Source: Cristatella mucedo | Lineage: Eukaryota > Bryozoa > Phylactolaemata > Cristatellidae | Assembly: GCA_009760855.2 (NCBI GenBank) | Contig: WPIO01000052.1 | Span: 1,891,501 to 1,955,500 of the forward strand | Reading direction: 5' to 3' | Length of the DNA: 64,000 nt | Part shown: piece by piece, positions 54,213 to 64,000 of the stretch | Layout of the letters: each line of letters starts with the position of its first letter | How positions within the stretch are numbered: the stretch's first letter is position 1 | The notes under the pieces: model-generated | Told to the model about the DNA's origin: nothing | Database searches by the model: none | Seen by the model: the letters and a program-made list of their open reading frames with translations, nothing else | Made by a program: the position numbers and the translations under genes

Positions 54213-54790
54213 TTATGCAATGCCCTGCAACAGCCCGGTCCCATAACTCAATCCATCTCATGGCGCCGCGAAGTGAGCAGAACGCGTACACTAGCTCTAA
54301 TTATGATTGCAAGTTACTCTACTCATCGGTTATTGTGTACTTGCATAACTTCACTGTGATTGCCTCGGCCATTCTGCAGCAATGCACTGCAATCGACTGC
54401 AACTACCCGGGCCAGTACGTCAATCCACCGCAAAACGACCAAAATACGTACACTTGAAGCTCCAATAGCGATTGAACGTTGCTCTAGTCTTCGATCATTG
54501 TGTAATCGCAGTTTCACTACAACTGCCTCGATCATTCATTCGGCAGCAATGCACGGCAATTGACTGTAATGGCCCCGGGCCAATACCGAAATCTACAGCA
54601 ATGTGATGCAAAATGTCCTGAACTCGATTTCGTGATGCTCCAATTTAGAATGCATGTTGCAAAGCACACTGGTTCAATTCAACCACGTCATTTTAAGCAA
54701 TTGAGCTCGTACAATCTCGAGCAATGCACGGAAATCTACGGCAACGGCTCGGCGCAGCAATCCACTACAATCCGTGGCTGCACTGCTCTC
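54213..54790. repeat. Degenerate tandem array
   Basis: At least three imperfect units of about 170 bp, each with CAGCAATGCACTGCAATCGA-like and CCCGGGCCAGTAC-like landmarks (near 54378, 54545 and 54718). An old minisatellite. Confidence 0.6.
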
Positions 54791-56369
54791 GACACATGAC
54801 TTCAAACCTTGGCTTGAATTAACTCCAGGGACAGGTTTGGTTAATACTGCCTGAATGCGTGCGATACGATTTTAATTCTGACTGGGTGCCGAGCTTGAGA
54901 TCATTAGGTCTGCTGCTGCGGTCGGCTATCCGAGATCGCTTCTCGATTCAGCTTTAATCGGGTCAAGGCATGTGAAAATAACCTCCAAACGTGATTTCTA
55001 CTCGATATGACCACTGAAGGCACGTTTCCTAGCTCAGGCTACTCAAGCGATTGCTCCATTTCTTGTTGCCACCACGAACGCAAGTAATCTTGAATGCAAT
55101 ATGCAAAATATGCTGACTCATTACAGTATGTAGTCGCCATTAAACTTATAATTAAATTGAAATAAACGACAGGGTATACAGGCTTACTAGCCCAGCCAGC
55201 ATCCCGAAAGTATTGCAACTTCGTCTACCCACCACCTACCTCCAGACTGGCTTGAGGTATCGAAGATTTAACTGCCATCATACTGGCGAATCCTATAAAT
55301 ATAGGATGTTCAATAAAAAAAAAAGAAAGTCCCATAAACGAATTGTTTCCACAACAATGTGCCACTGGGCTTTATCTACCAAAACCTGTACCTGCATTAC
55401 ATCCAGCTGTTGCCGAGTGAAAGGATCGACAGGCGAAGATTTCTGGTGTGCCATCTCACCACGATAACCAGACCGGCGATGCCGGCAGTAGTGTGACTAA
55501 GGAATGGATTAAAATCGTGGAACAGCAAGGTTACAATCACAAAGTTGAAGTCCAGAATCCACCATTTCGGCTACTGCCTGAGGTGAAACCCACATAACTA
55601 CTCCAACGTGCATAGGTACATGCTCGCACTTACGTTCACAGGCCCTAAAGATCGCCGAGGGACTCAGCCCAGGACCTGGGTCGTGAATTACCAGCACCTT
55701 ATTACTGGGCTAAGAACCTAGGACCAATAGAGCAAAATAGATAAATAAGAACCTAGGACCAATAGTGCAAAAAATATCGCGAAATCTTGGGAATGAAGAA
55801 ATTTAGCCAAGTAAGCTATGGCCCAAGAGGAGCTAAAGGTAAGACGCTTAAATTGGTGCACCTGTTCAGCTGGTATGAAGGAGCCAAGTCCGATACTAGG
55901 CCAGTGCATCCATCTCAACGAGGCCTGCACGAACGAACAGGGGGGGAGGACCGACAGTAAATTAATTAAGTATTTCATTACTAATTATACAGATGCTGAC
56001 ATTCACACGGTATTAGATCATAGAGACAACACAAACAAGATCCACATCAAACACCTCTGACAAGGAACTCAAATTCCACCCTTCAGTCAAAAATAGTTCG
56101 GTTGCAAAATCCACATTACACGAGTGCAAGCATTTATTATTCACATAATAACAAGTCACCAGCTGCTACTAAACATTGCTGCAGCTGGATATGACCTGCA
56201 GCTGACTCTTGTACCAGCAAATGATCGTGAGCATAAAGACCATTATAGTAGCAGTATGGACAAATACATGTACAAAGATCGATTCATAAGTCTGTCGGGG
56301 CCACAGATTTTGGTAAAGTAGCTCTATCGTGCAAGCACAAATATCAACTACAGCCACGGGTGGGTTGGT
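54791..56369. other. Host DNA downstream of the DNAJA gene
   Basis: No exon recognised. A 26-base direct repeat (AAGAACCTAGGACCAATAG) occurs at 55707 and 55749. The DNAJA 3' UTR probably occupies the right part. Confidence 0.4.
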
Positions 56370-56695
56370 TTACTGGGAAGCACACTGCATCCTCTGCGGC
56401 CCTGGTCCGTCTTCGTCTTGCTGATACGCCTGACCACCACCGCGCCTGGCATTGCTTTGATCATTCGGGTCGTAGTCCATGAGGGCAGCATCCTGAGCAT
56501 CGTCTGGTATATTCACTGGCTCCCGAGGCGGCAACAACTGCTCAAGCTGTGCGATTTTCGGCTGAGGTAGAAAATTGCTCTCTGGGAACTGCACGCTGAA
56601 CTGTATAATGAGCTTGCCTTTCTCAAAGGGATTCTTATAGTGAGGCATGCCTTCACCGATGATACACTTGACGTCACCATGCTTGGTCACTTCAC
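56370..56695 (-). CDS. DNAJA (type I Hsp40) last coding exon
   Basis: Acceptor TTGTAG just above 56695. Encodes EVTKHGDVKCIIGEGMPHYK, then NPFEKGKLIIQFSVQFPE and a Q/G/D-rich tail ending MQCASQ. This is the second C-terminal substrate-binding/dimerisation domain of DNAJA-class co-chaperones. The final CASQ is a CaaX box, the farnesylation signal of this class. It joins in phase with the 56856-57089 exon (IPG across the junction). DNAJA proteins stimulate Hsp70 ATPase and deliver unfolded substrates in the cytosol. Confidence 0.9.
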
Positions 56696-56855
56696 CTACA
56701 ATGGACAATAGCTCACCAATCTGTGCAAGGCATATAACAACTTCGACCAACAGCAAGCGTGAGCAAACAGCCATATCACAGCCGGCCTAGGACACGGCAT
56801 CAACCATAAAGGGCTCAAAACATAAATCGAGACATTCACAGGTGAGATGACATAC

Positions 56856-57089
56856 CTGGAATAGTGTGGATCACTAAGTGCCTATTGTCTAAAGTCGGGA
56901 TAACCTTACTAAAGCCACACAATGCATCGGCAAGTGAAATATTAAGCGTCATGACGAGATCGACAACGTTCAACCTCTTGAACGTCCCGTGGTCTTTCTG
57001 ATCGAGGATTAGGACGACGTCGCCAGGCTCCAAGCCAGGTACTTGGTCACCTTCCCCCGAGAAAGTGATACGCTGCTCATCCTTCATAC
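56856..57089 (-). CDS. DNAJA (type I Hsp40) middle exon
   Basis: 234 bases between acceptor TTGTAG and donor GTATGT. Encodes [38 protein letters not shown] and [19 protein letters not shown], the C-terminal domain I of type I Hsp40 proteins. It joins the next upstream exon so that VDKG is followed by MKDEQ, as in DNAJA1/A2. Confidence 0.92.
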
Positions 57090-57432
57090 CTACAATAATA
57101 ATTAAGCAGTAACATTCTGTTGGGGGCACTAGAAAGTGCTGCTTAAAAGCAAACTTTCAGTCAGGCACAGGTGCTCTGGTCACTCGACATTGATGTGGCT
57201 TTTGCGCCCAGCAGAGGCATACTGCTGCGAAAGTGAGCTCCTGGAAGAAGTCCGGGCCGCTGCCCTCACTGCTATAGTCTATTAGATGCTATCTCTGCTA
57301 GCCTAACATGCATATAAGATGGCCTTTAGGAAAAATAGGAAAATCACAGCCAAGACATCAAACACGGTGCAAAAAACAACATTGTGCAAACGTAGTTCGG
57401 CACTCTGCCCAACACGAGCAGCTCAGTCGTAC

Positions 57433-57943
57433 CTTTGTCGACGTGCACTTCGAGAACCTTCTTCTCGCGCACGACCTTTTCACCTTTGCACTCTTTGCAC
57501 ATGAACTTGGGGTCCACGATCTCGCCTCGACCACGGCAAGACGAGCAGGCACTCTGCACCTGCTGCACCATGCCTGGACCGAGTTGCTGAATACGTACTT
57601 GCACACCGGTGCCACGGCACGTGCTGCACGACTTCACGGCACCCTCTTTCGTGCCGCCGCTGCCGCTGCACGAAGCACATATCACGTTCTTCTGCAGGGC
57701 CAGCTTCTTTGTTATGCCGTTATATAAATCTTCCAGCGACACCTTCAGCGGATGCACCACATCCTTGCCACGAGCTGGACCGCGGGAGCGGCCACCGCTG
57801 AAGAACATGTCGAATATGTCCATTGGTGAGTGGCCACCGCCGCCGGCACCTCCTTCTTTGATCGCCTGTTCACCGCCTTCATCATACAGCTGACGTTTCT
57901 TTGGGTCCGACAGAACTTCGTAAGCTTGGGATATCTGCTTGAA
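57433..57943 (-). CDS. DNAJA (type I Hsp40) exon with J-domain end, G/F and zinc region
   Basis: 511 bases with acceptor CGTCTAG above 57943 and donor GTACGAC below 57433. Encodes the end of the J domain ([20 protein letters not shown]), a short Gly-rich linker, [12 protein letters not shown], and the four zinc-binding CxxCxGxG repeats: [24 protein letters not shown] and CKECKGEK. The fourth repeat ends in EK instead of a second glycine, as is usual in DNAJA. The exon(s) with the start codon and the HPD motif lie further to the right; I could not find them before 64000. Confidence 0.92.
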
Positions 57944-58655
57944 CTAGACGAGAGAATATGATACGTTATACAACCCCTATATTTTCATCTGTCACAAGCC
58001 GAGTGTCTGTGTTTAAGTCTACCAACAGCCGGTGGTGGGGAAGTTCTACTAGTCAACTGCACAGATCAAATTAAAATAAAACTTGGCAATAGATTTACAG
58101 ATCTTAAAAGTGGCTGACTGTGTATGCAACACCCCCATAATAACGTAGCAAACTAATACTTGAGATGCCGACGAATAGATGCAGACCAACTTGTACTTTA
58201 TGACTTTTGAGATATCATTGCATCTATTAGTACCTCTTAGGTTGGTCTTAGTGTTCTTAGTATTTGCCCGACGAAGCAAACTTTTCTTTACAGGCATCAG
58301 CTGGTATTATGGATCGTTTGACTATGCAATCACACAGCCGCTTGCTTTCTTCAGTCTCTAAGTGACAAGATGTAAGCACGCAGTGCATAACAGTAAGCAT
58401 GCACCCTAACTCAAATAGAAATGGGTAAAACGGAAGTTATACAATCACTGGCACTTCCAGTAACTACGACACTTGCTTCACGTGTTAATAGAAATCAGCT
58501 TTGCTCTCTTCAATAAAGGATGCTCCAGGAAGCCAGGTGCTGAATAATACATCTACCAGATTATCACACAACGGCGGCAATCCTGTACTTCTGCCCCAAG
58601 GCTTTTATAATCTGTACAGTATATATAAACGATTCAAAGGCAAAGCATTTAAAAC
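57944..58655. other. Probably DNAJA intron
   Basis: No HPD-containing exon or other coding segment recognised. Confidence 0.5.
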
Positions 58656-58659
58656 AGTA

Positions 58660-58740
58660 ATAATAATAATAATAATAATGCACTTGATAAAGTGCCCTCA
58701 GAGAATTCAATCTCTTTCTAGGCGCTTTACATTTTAGCAA
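58660..58740 (-). repeat. LINE-B 3' tail fragment
   Basis: (AAT)n, CACTTGATAAAGTGCCCTC, AATCTCTTTCTAGGCGCTTT. Confidence 0.75.
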
Positions 58741-58879
58741 CTAATTTGAGGTAAGAAAAGTTGAAACAATTTGCACGGCCGTCTTCTCAGGCAGAGGCAT
58801 TGAGCATTTTTGAAAGGATTTCAAACAAACAAATGAACTTGAATTGTATCACCTCGAAAGCAAAGCAAGACTATTTTTT

Positions 58880-59025
58880 TCGGACCTAAAATATATAGAA
58901 TTTAAATCTTTACTCAGGCTCTTCACATATTCTACGGGGCTCGAGCCTTCACACTCGGTTATCGAATACATTCAACTTGACCTTGGTTGGGCCAACACCT
59001 TGACCACTTGGCCAAACCAGTCAAT
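58880..59025 (-). mobile_element. SINE2, tRNA-derived
   Basis: Minus strand: GTTTGGCCAAGTGGTCAAGG head, GGCTCGAGCCCC B box, GAGTAAAGATTTAAATTC tail. More diverged than the 12868 copy. Confidence 0.65.
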
Positions 59026-59064
59026 GCTTGCAGCATTCTGATTCTAATGAGAAAACAGCATAGC

Positions 59065-59155
59065 TAATAATAATAACAACAATACATTTGCACAATGCCA
59101 CCAGAGAACTTTATCACTTTCAAGGCACTCTACATATGCTGTAAAGTAAAAATGA
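59065..59155 (-). repeat. LINE-B-like 3' tail fragment
   Basis: (AAT)n-type tail, then GCCACCAGAGAACTTTATC and CAAGGCACTCTACATATGCTG. Confidence 0.55.
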
Positions 59156-59229
59156 CCATATGGCTTGTGCTAACATGCAATGTCTCCTTAGCTGAAAGAA
59201 CTGGGTAGGGTCCCTCTCGATCAAGGGAC

Positions 59230-59970
59230 AAACTCTTATTCTAACCCATTAGCCCCACCATGACTTGGCTCCTTCATACCGAGCTAAACCGATGCACACA
59301 TTTCAGCCCTCTCATGCCCCCAGGTCCTATAGGAACACTAAAATAGTTCCATTTCATCACTTTAAGACCGTTGGTGACAGATCTTTTCCTTAGTCACGAG
59401 GTCGTGAGTTCGAATACTTCAGCGGGCGATCATTTATTGCCACTGCCAGCTGTGGTGATAGCTGTAATGACGCTTGCATCGCTAAACAAACGAGGGTGTT
59501 GTATCAACTAGCATTTTTTTGTTATTCCTCTTAAGGTGCTAGGCTGTGGTACTCACTTGCACAATTCTTATGCAACATCCTTTCTCGTGCTGCCGATTGA
59601 GGCATATTCTTTCCAGCCGCCCTACGCCACATGCTACTCCACTTGTCGATTGCTCTTCTGACTCATCTATGCTTGCTACCCTGGTATGGTGCTGGGGTAA
59701 GACCTTTATAGATTATGGTCGTGGGCTAGAGCCATGCGGCATGTGTAAAATGCCTGGATAGAGCTCAATACTCTTGGGGCGCTACTTGTGAATTGTCTTT
59801 TTTACATTTACTTTTTTGCTGTAGGACGCAGAGTCTATAGGCTACCGAATGCGTATTACCGAAAGCTGCTTAGGCGTTGAGTAGGCTATAGAAAACTCTC
59901 CGGCATAGCATCCACTTATTAATTGTGGCTTTGTGGAGTTACATATGGAGACACTACATTATATTTATAA
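59230..59970 (+). mobile_element. LINE-A 3' fragment with a nested SINE1
   Basis: Matches the LINE-A 3' region (CATGCCCCCAGGTCCTATAG; CACTTTAAGACCGTTGGTGAC; CTGTGGTACTCACTTGCAC; ACCGAAAGCTGCTTAGGCG). A SINE1 piece (59398-59515: GTCGTGAGTTCGAATACTTC to the AAACAAACGAGGG tail) interrupts it. Ends near GGAGACACTACATTATA. Confidence 0.75.
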
Positions 59971-60825
59971 ACCATAACCACATATTATAAACCATACCGC
60001 AAATACTGGTTGCACAGGAATTATACAGCTTCAACACACGGCAATCAAGCCAAGTTCAGCCGATGGCCAACTAATCAACTCTACACATCCACACTGCAAG
60101 CAAATATGAGAACAGAGAAACCCGATTGCGACAAACTATGTGGTGTACAGCCAATAATGACGACAGTAGGAGGGAACAAATGGGCATGCCAATTCCAGGG
60201 TAGCACTGGGACGAGGCCCAATGGCTAAAGCATCAGGTAAGGCCTACCTATCCACATTCATTTTCATCAACACTAAATTTGTGTAGTCCTTCTACTTATG
60301 AACAACAACCTTTAGAATAGGGTCGCACATTGAGCCGCACACGTCAAATCATTACTATATCTAATGTCTACAAGAAAAAAATTGCAAAGAAAAAGCATTT
60401 CAACTCACAGTATGTCAGTTACTTGCAAGCCAGCTGCCTTTACCTCATACAAACAAGGCCAATATTCAATAAGAACCAGCATGTTAAACAAAAAATACCA
60501 TATTTGCATAGCATCCAAAGACAACGAAAGCTAAGCAAGTCAACAGATTACTGATAATATGCACACTTTCATAACATGTAGCTAGTGGCAAAGTTTGTAC
60601 AAAAGGATGCCCAAACCGATTATATGCATGTGTACCCCAGCATCAGATTTTGATTAACAGGGCTCGAGTGACACTAGCATATAGCTTCTCACGGAGAGCC
60701 TGTATGAAGGCAAATACAAACAGTATCTAAAGAAGCAATATTAGCAATTAACGAACATACCTCCTACATGATTAAATGACTAAAGAACTTATGTTTTGCC
60801 CGTGTACTAGACTTATGCATCCAGA
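59971..60825. other. Host DNA, nothing recognised
   Basis: Possible intron of the DNAJA gene. No exon could be supported. Confidence 0.35.
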
Positions 60826-60826
60826 T

Positions 60827-60992
60827 TGAGCCGTGATGGCTCACTAGGTAAGTTGGTTGCTTTTCACGACCTCGGCCCCGAGGTTGTGGGTTCGAATCCT
60901 ACGGTGGGCGATCCTTTATCGCCACTGCAAGCGGTGGTGATAGCCGTAAAGGCTCTTCCATTGCTATACAAAAAGAGGCTGTTAAATCAGCT
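60827..60992 (+). mobile_element. SINE1, full-length representative
   Basis: A box GATGGCTCACTAGG, B box GTGGGTTCGAATCC, body GATCCTTTATCGCCACTGC, GGTGGTGATAGCCGTAAAGG and end AGAGGCTGTTAAATCAGC. The best-preserved copy in the window. Confidence 0.9.
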
Positions 60993-61559
60993 AGCTTACA
61001 AGATTACAGGCTGGGCCGGGCTTTAACCTGATTATTATCCTATAAACAACTGGCCAACATGTTTGGCCATGCGATTGCAAAGCAGATGGAATTACAGCCG
61101 AAAATGAAAATATCGTTCACCAGATGGATAAATCGAATGTGGGTCTCAGTGAAGTTTACCATATACAGATTAAAAAAAATTAATTGCGGATACAGGTGGC
61201 AGATTATGGGAAGGATGGATGAATGACACTTATGAGCAGGTTTGATTACACTTGATTAGCATACAGATGCTAATAGGTACTACCTAAAACTTGAGAAAAT
61301 CAAATGTTTTCAATGCGACAGAATCTGCTATAAGTACATAAGGGACAAAGAGATCTAACCCTAAACATCCAGTGGCAGAGCCAAGATTGCCCCTACCCCA
61401 CCCCATCTTGCAAAGGAGCAGCTCTCATAGATTGTTATGATTGCAGGCCTTTGCTTCCTTTGGTTTTTCTTGAGGCTTCGAGCAAAAGGAAAAGTATATG
61501 AATCTAGCTATGCAGATCTACTGGACCCATTAACTAAGCCATGGCAGCAATGGAGTTAA
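60993..61559. other. Host DNA, nothing recognised
   Basis: No coding, RNA or repeat assignment. Confidence 0.35.
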
Positions 61560-63370
61560 TTGTCATGTCATGTCATGTCCACAAAGTCATAAAGACCATG
61601 TGGGTGTTATGCAGGAGAGTTTTGTATAGCGCAATCACAGCCTAAGCGGCTTTCGGTACGCATTCGGTAGCCAACAGACTTCGTCTCACGCAACAAAGAG
61701 AAAGTGGGAAGCATAGCAGAGTTAGGAGAGCAGTTGAGGTAGTGAGTAGCATAGAAGTAGCAGTTCAGGACCGCTGAAGAAGATGTGCCATAGTCGGCAG
61801 TTGGAGAGTAGATGTCGTTGCGTAAGAATTGTGGAAGCGAGTTCCACAGTCTAGGACCTGCAGAGCTAAAGCTTCTGTCGCCAACTGTCTTTAAGTGGAG
61901 GAATGGGACAGCTAATTTATTGTCCACACAGGACCTGAGGGCGCGAACAGGCTGAAACTGATGCAGCAGTTCAGCTAGGTATGAAAGAGCCAAGCCGTGG
62001 CGGGCCTTGTGGGTCAGCGTAAGAACTTTGCTCTGTATCCTTTGCTCAACCGGCAACCATCCTAACTCTTTCAGCAGAGGTGACACGTGCTCAAACCGCT
62101 GGGACTTGAAGACCAGCCTTGCAGCCATATTCATAGTCTGCTGTAGTGGCATAATAGCTTTCTTTGGTAGCCCAGCCAAGAGGGAATTACGATAATCAAG
62201 CCGAGACAGAACTAAAGAGCTAGTTAAATTGTTTACAAGCCACTGTGGGAGACAGCTTCTAATCTTGGATAGGGATCGGATGTGATGGCTAGCTGTAGAG
62301 GCAGTCTTCTGAATGAAGCTTTTGAAATCGAGGCAGCTGTCGAACACGACACCTAGATTACGAGCACGTGGTGAAGGTCGCACAATAGCATCACCTATTA
62401 GAACAGCAAAGCCTTTTAATCCAGCCACACGCTTAGGGTGTCCTATGAGAAGCAGTTCGGTTTTATCGTCATTTAATTTCAGGAAGTTTTCCGACATCCA
62501 GGATCGAATATCGGCAAGGCAAGCATTCAGTTTCTCAGTTGCTGCAGCAGATTCCGACGGTTTAAATGACAAATACAGCTGAGTATCGTCAGCATAGAAG
62601 TGATATCCTATTCGATGGGCCTTAATCACTTTTCCCAGAGGTTGCATATAAATGGAGAACAGCAAGGGACCAAGTACAGACCCTTGAGGGACTCCACAGG
62701 TGACCCTTCTCATGTCTGAGACCTGACCCCCCCACACGACACGGATTGAACACGATCAGACAAGTAGGATTTAAACCACGCCAGTGCTTCGTCTGCCAGA
62801 CCGATTGTTGTTCTCAATCGTTCAAGCAGAACTTGGTGATCAATGGTGTCGAAGGTAGCAGACAGATCTAGCAGAGCTAGGGCAGTGACATTCCCTTAGT
62901 CGTTGCCACGTAGAATGTCATTGTTAACACGGAGGAGAGCAGTTTCAGTAGAGTGCTGCCTCTTGAAACCTGATTGAAATGTTTCTGACATTCCATTATT
63001 TTCAATATGTTCAACTAGCTGCTTAGCAACAATCTTTTCAAGAATCTTTGATAAGAACGGAAGAAGGGAAACTGGACGATAGTTTGCTAGGACCTCTGTG
63101 TCTAATCCAGGCTTTTTAAGAATAGGTCTAACGATTGCCGATTTGAAAGACTTGGGGACGACCCCTTTTCCGAAAAAAGCATTACAAATCTTGGTTATGG
63201 CAGGGCTAAGTTGGTCTGCAAGCGAAGACCACAGAGATGAAGGTATAGGGTCTTCAGGAGACGAGCTCTTTTTGCTAGACCTTATTAAGGCAGCCACATC
63301 ACAGGCAGAAACATTGAACCTTTTAAGAGTTAATGCGACAGAAAGACCTATCTGGACCCTAAAATAACCT
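61560..63370 (-). mobile_element. LINE-A (CR1/L2-like), 5'-truncated copy with reverse transcriptase
   Basis: Encodes most of a non-LTR reverse transcriptase. The upstream part (62896-63297) has IRSSKKSSSPEDPIPSSL, IVRPILKKPGLD, NYRPVSLLPFLSKILEK and FQSGFKRQHSTETALL. The downstream part (61607-62737) has [25 protein letters not shown] (intact catalytic YADD), [12 protein letters not shown] and the C-terminal domain. Between them, LLDLSATFDTIDH and WFKSYLSDR are readable but a stop and a frame change near 62740-62760 (a G-run) and 62896 disrupt the ORF. The 3' end is a TGTCA/(TGACA)n tail at 61561-61577. The apurinic endonuclease region is missing. Confidence 0.9.
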
Positions 63371-63800
63371 CAAGGTAAAAGCAACCATCCTAACAAAAGA
63401 CACCAACTGGCAAGTAGGCCAACTAAAAGGCTACTAGGCAGGTAGGTAGGCAAGCCAAAGAATGCCACCAGCCGAGGAAACCTAAGCATGGCCACCAATA
63501 ATTGGGTCGGAGAAAACAACAACTGCGGGTTAACTGAATGAAGCTTAAGCAGCTAGCTCAAGCCAAGACTACCCTTCGACAAGTGAGAGACCGAACCCAG
63601 AGACGAAATGCTATTTCTAACTTTGACTTCACAGCTGTGTTTCCGTTGTTACTCTGCTCGCAGCCTGTACCTTGTTTGGTGGTAGGGGTCCGCCTTCAGG
63701 GTGATGACCCTCGCCATAGACTGCATGCACATCGTAGAGTCTGCTTTACCACGATTACTTTTGCAGGTGTGATGACCCACTGAGAAATTTCGGTGTCAAA
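63371..63800. other. Host DNA, nothing recognised
   Basis: No supported features. Confidence 0.35.
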
Positions 63801-63805
63801 CTGGT

Positions 63806-63890
63806 TTGGCCCAGTGGTTAAGGTGCTCGCCCCGATCAAGGTCTAGCCGAGGTCGTAGGTTCGAGCCCCGTGGCATGTGCCACACACACC
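63806..63890 (+). mobile_element. SINE2 head
   Basis: GTTTGGCCCAGTGGTTAAGG (A box) and GTAGGTTCGAGCCCC (B box), followed by a CACACA-rich stretch. Body truncated. Confidence 0.75.
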
Positions 63891-64000
63891 CACACGCCCG
63901 CGCGCACGCAAATTTTTTCTAGCATGGTTTCGAAGCATTCTCCATGAAAACCCTCAGAGCCAAGGTGTGGGAGGGTGTATAGTAAGCTTGAGCTGGATGG

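Noticed and set aside
60827-60911. tRNA genes at SINE1 and SINE2 heads
   Set aside because: A and B boxes are present but cloverleaf stems do not close and a SINE body follows; only 20081-20152 folds as a tRNA.

Overview
This is a repeat-rich eukaryotic, most likely invertebrate animal, genome window. The evidence is intron-split host genes, an intact tRNA-Glu(UUC) gene, two tRNA-derived SINE families, two CR1/L2-like LINE families, Tc1 transposase relics, a SPIN-type hAT MITE, long (CCG)n, (GA)n, (AT)n and (CT)n tracts, and one large virus-like element. I could not assign a species.

Layout. 1-14.2 kb: host intergenic DNA with one candidate coding exon, an 840-1,800 bp inverted-repeat transposon with a nested LINE, and LINE, SINE and Tc1 fragments. 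14.2-21.1 kb: a segment with a leucine-rich-repeat exon (14248-17371), a LINE whose reverse transcriptase is split by an insert, the tRNA-Glu gene and a fold-back element. 21,121-39,096: a Polinton/Maverick (adintovirus-like) element with ~130-165 bp terminal inverted repeats and the 5-bp duplication GGGTA at both ends. It encodes a viral PLA2-domain protein, an HNH/AP2 protein, an adenovirus pX-like membrane protein, three tandem fibre-like genes, relics of the adenain-type protease, a zinc-finger protein, an integrase, a 2TM protein, five tandem copies of an unrecognised small family, an acidic protein and protein-primed DNA polymerase B. I found no major capsid protein and no packaging ATPase, and many genes carry stops or frameshifts, so it is probably a recent but decaying insertion.

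The oddest structure is in the right terminal repeat of this element: it is interrupted by an inverted ~3.1 kb copy (35815-38933) of host DNA that also lies 3.7-6.9 kb to the left of the element, LRR exon included.

39.1-53.3 kb is GC-rich and microsatellite-rich. It holds a SPIN-like MITE (42184-42370), an intact single-exon gene for a 1,066-residue lysine-rich disordered protein (45598-48798, minus) beside a ~750 bp GA tract, and a second copy of the 8-bp-TSD transposon family seen at 1.4 kb. 53-64 kb holds the last three recognised exons of a type-I Hsp40 (DNAJA) gene on the minus strand, more SINEs, and a 1.8 kb LINE copy with a recognisable reverse transcriptase.

The element's genes fit one life cycle (integration by INT, replication by POLB, virion functions for PLA2, pX, fibre and protease). 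Most of them start a few bases after a shared TATAG(G/A)A motif, which looks like a common promoter class. The host genes show no functional link to the element.
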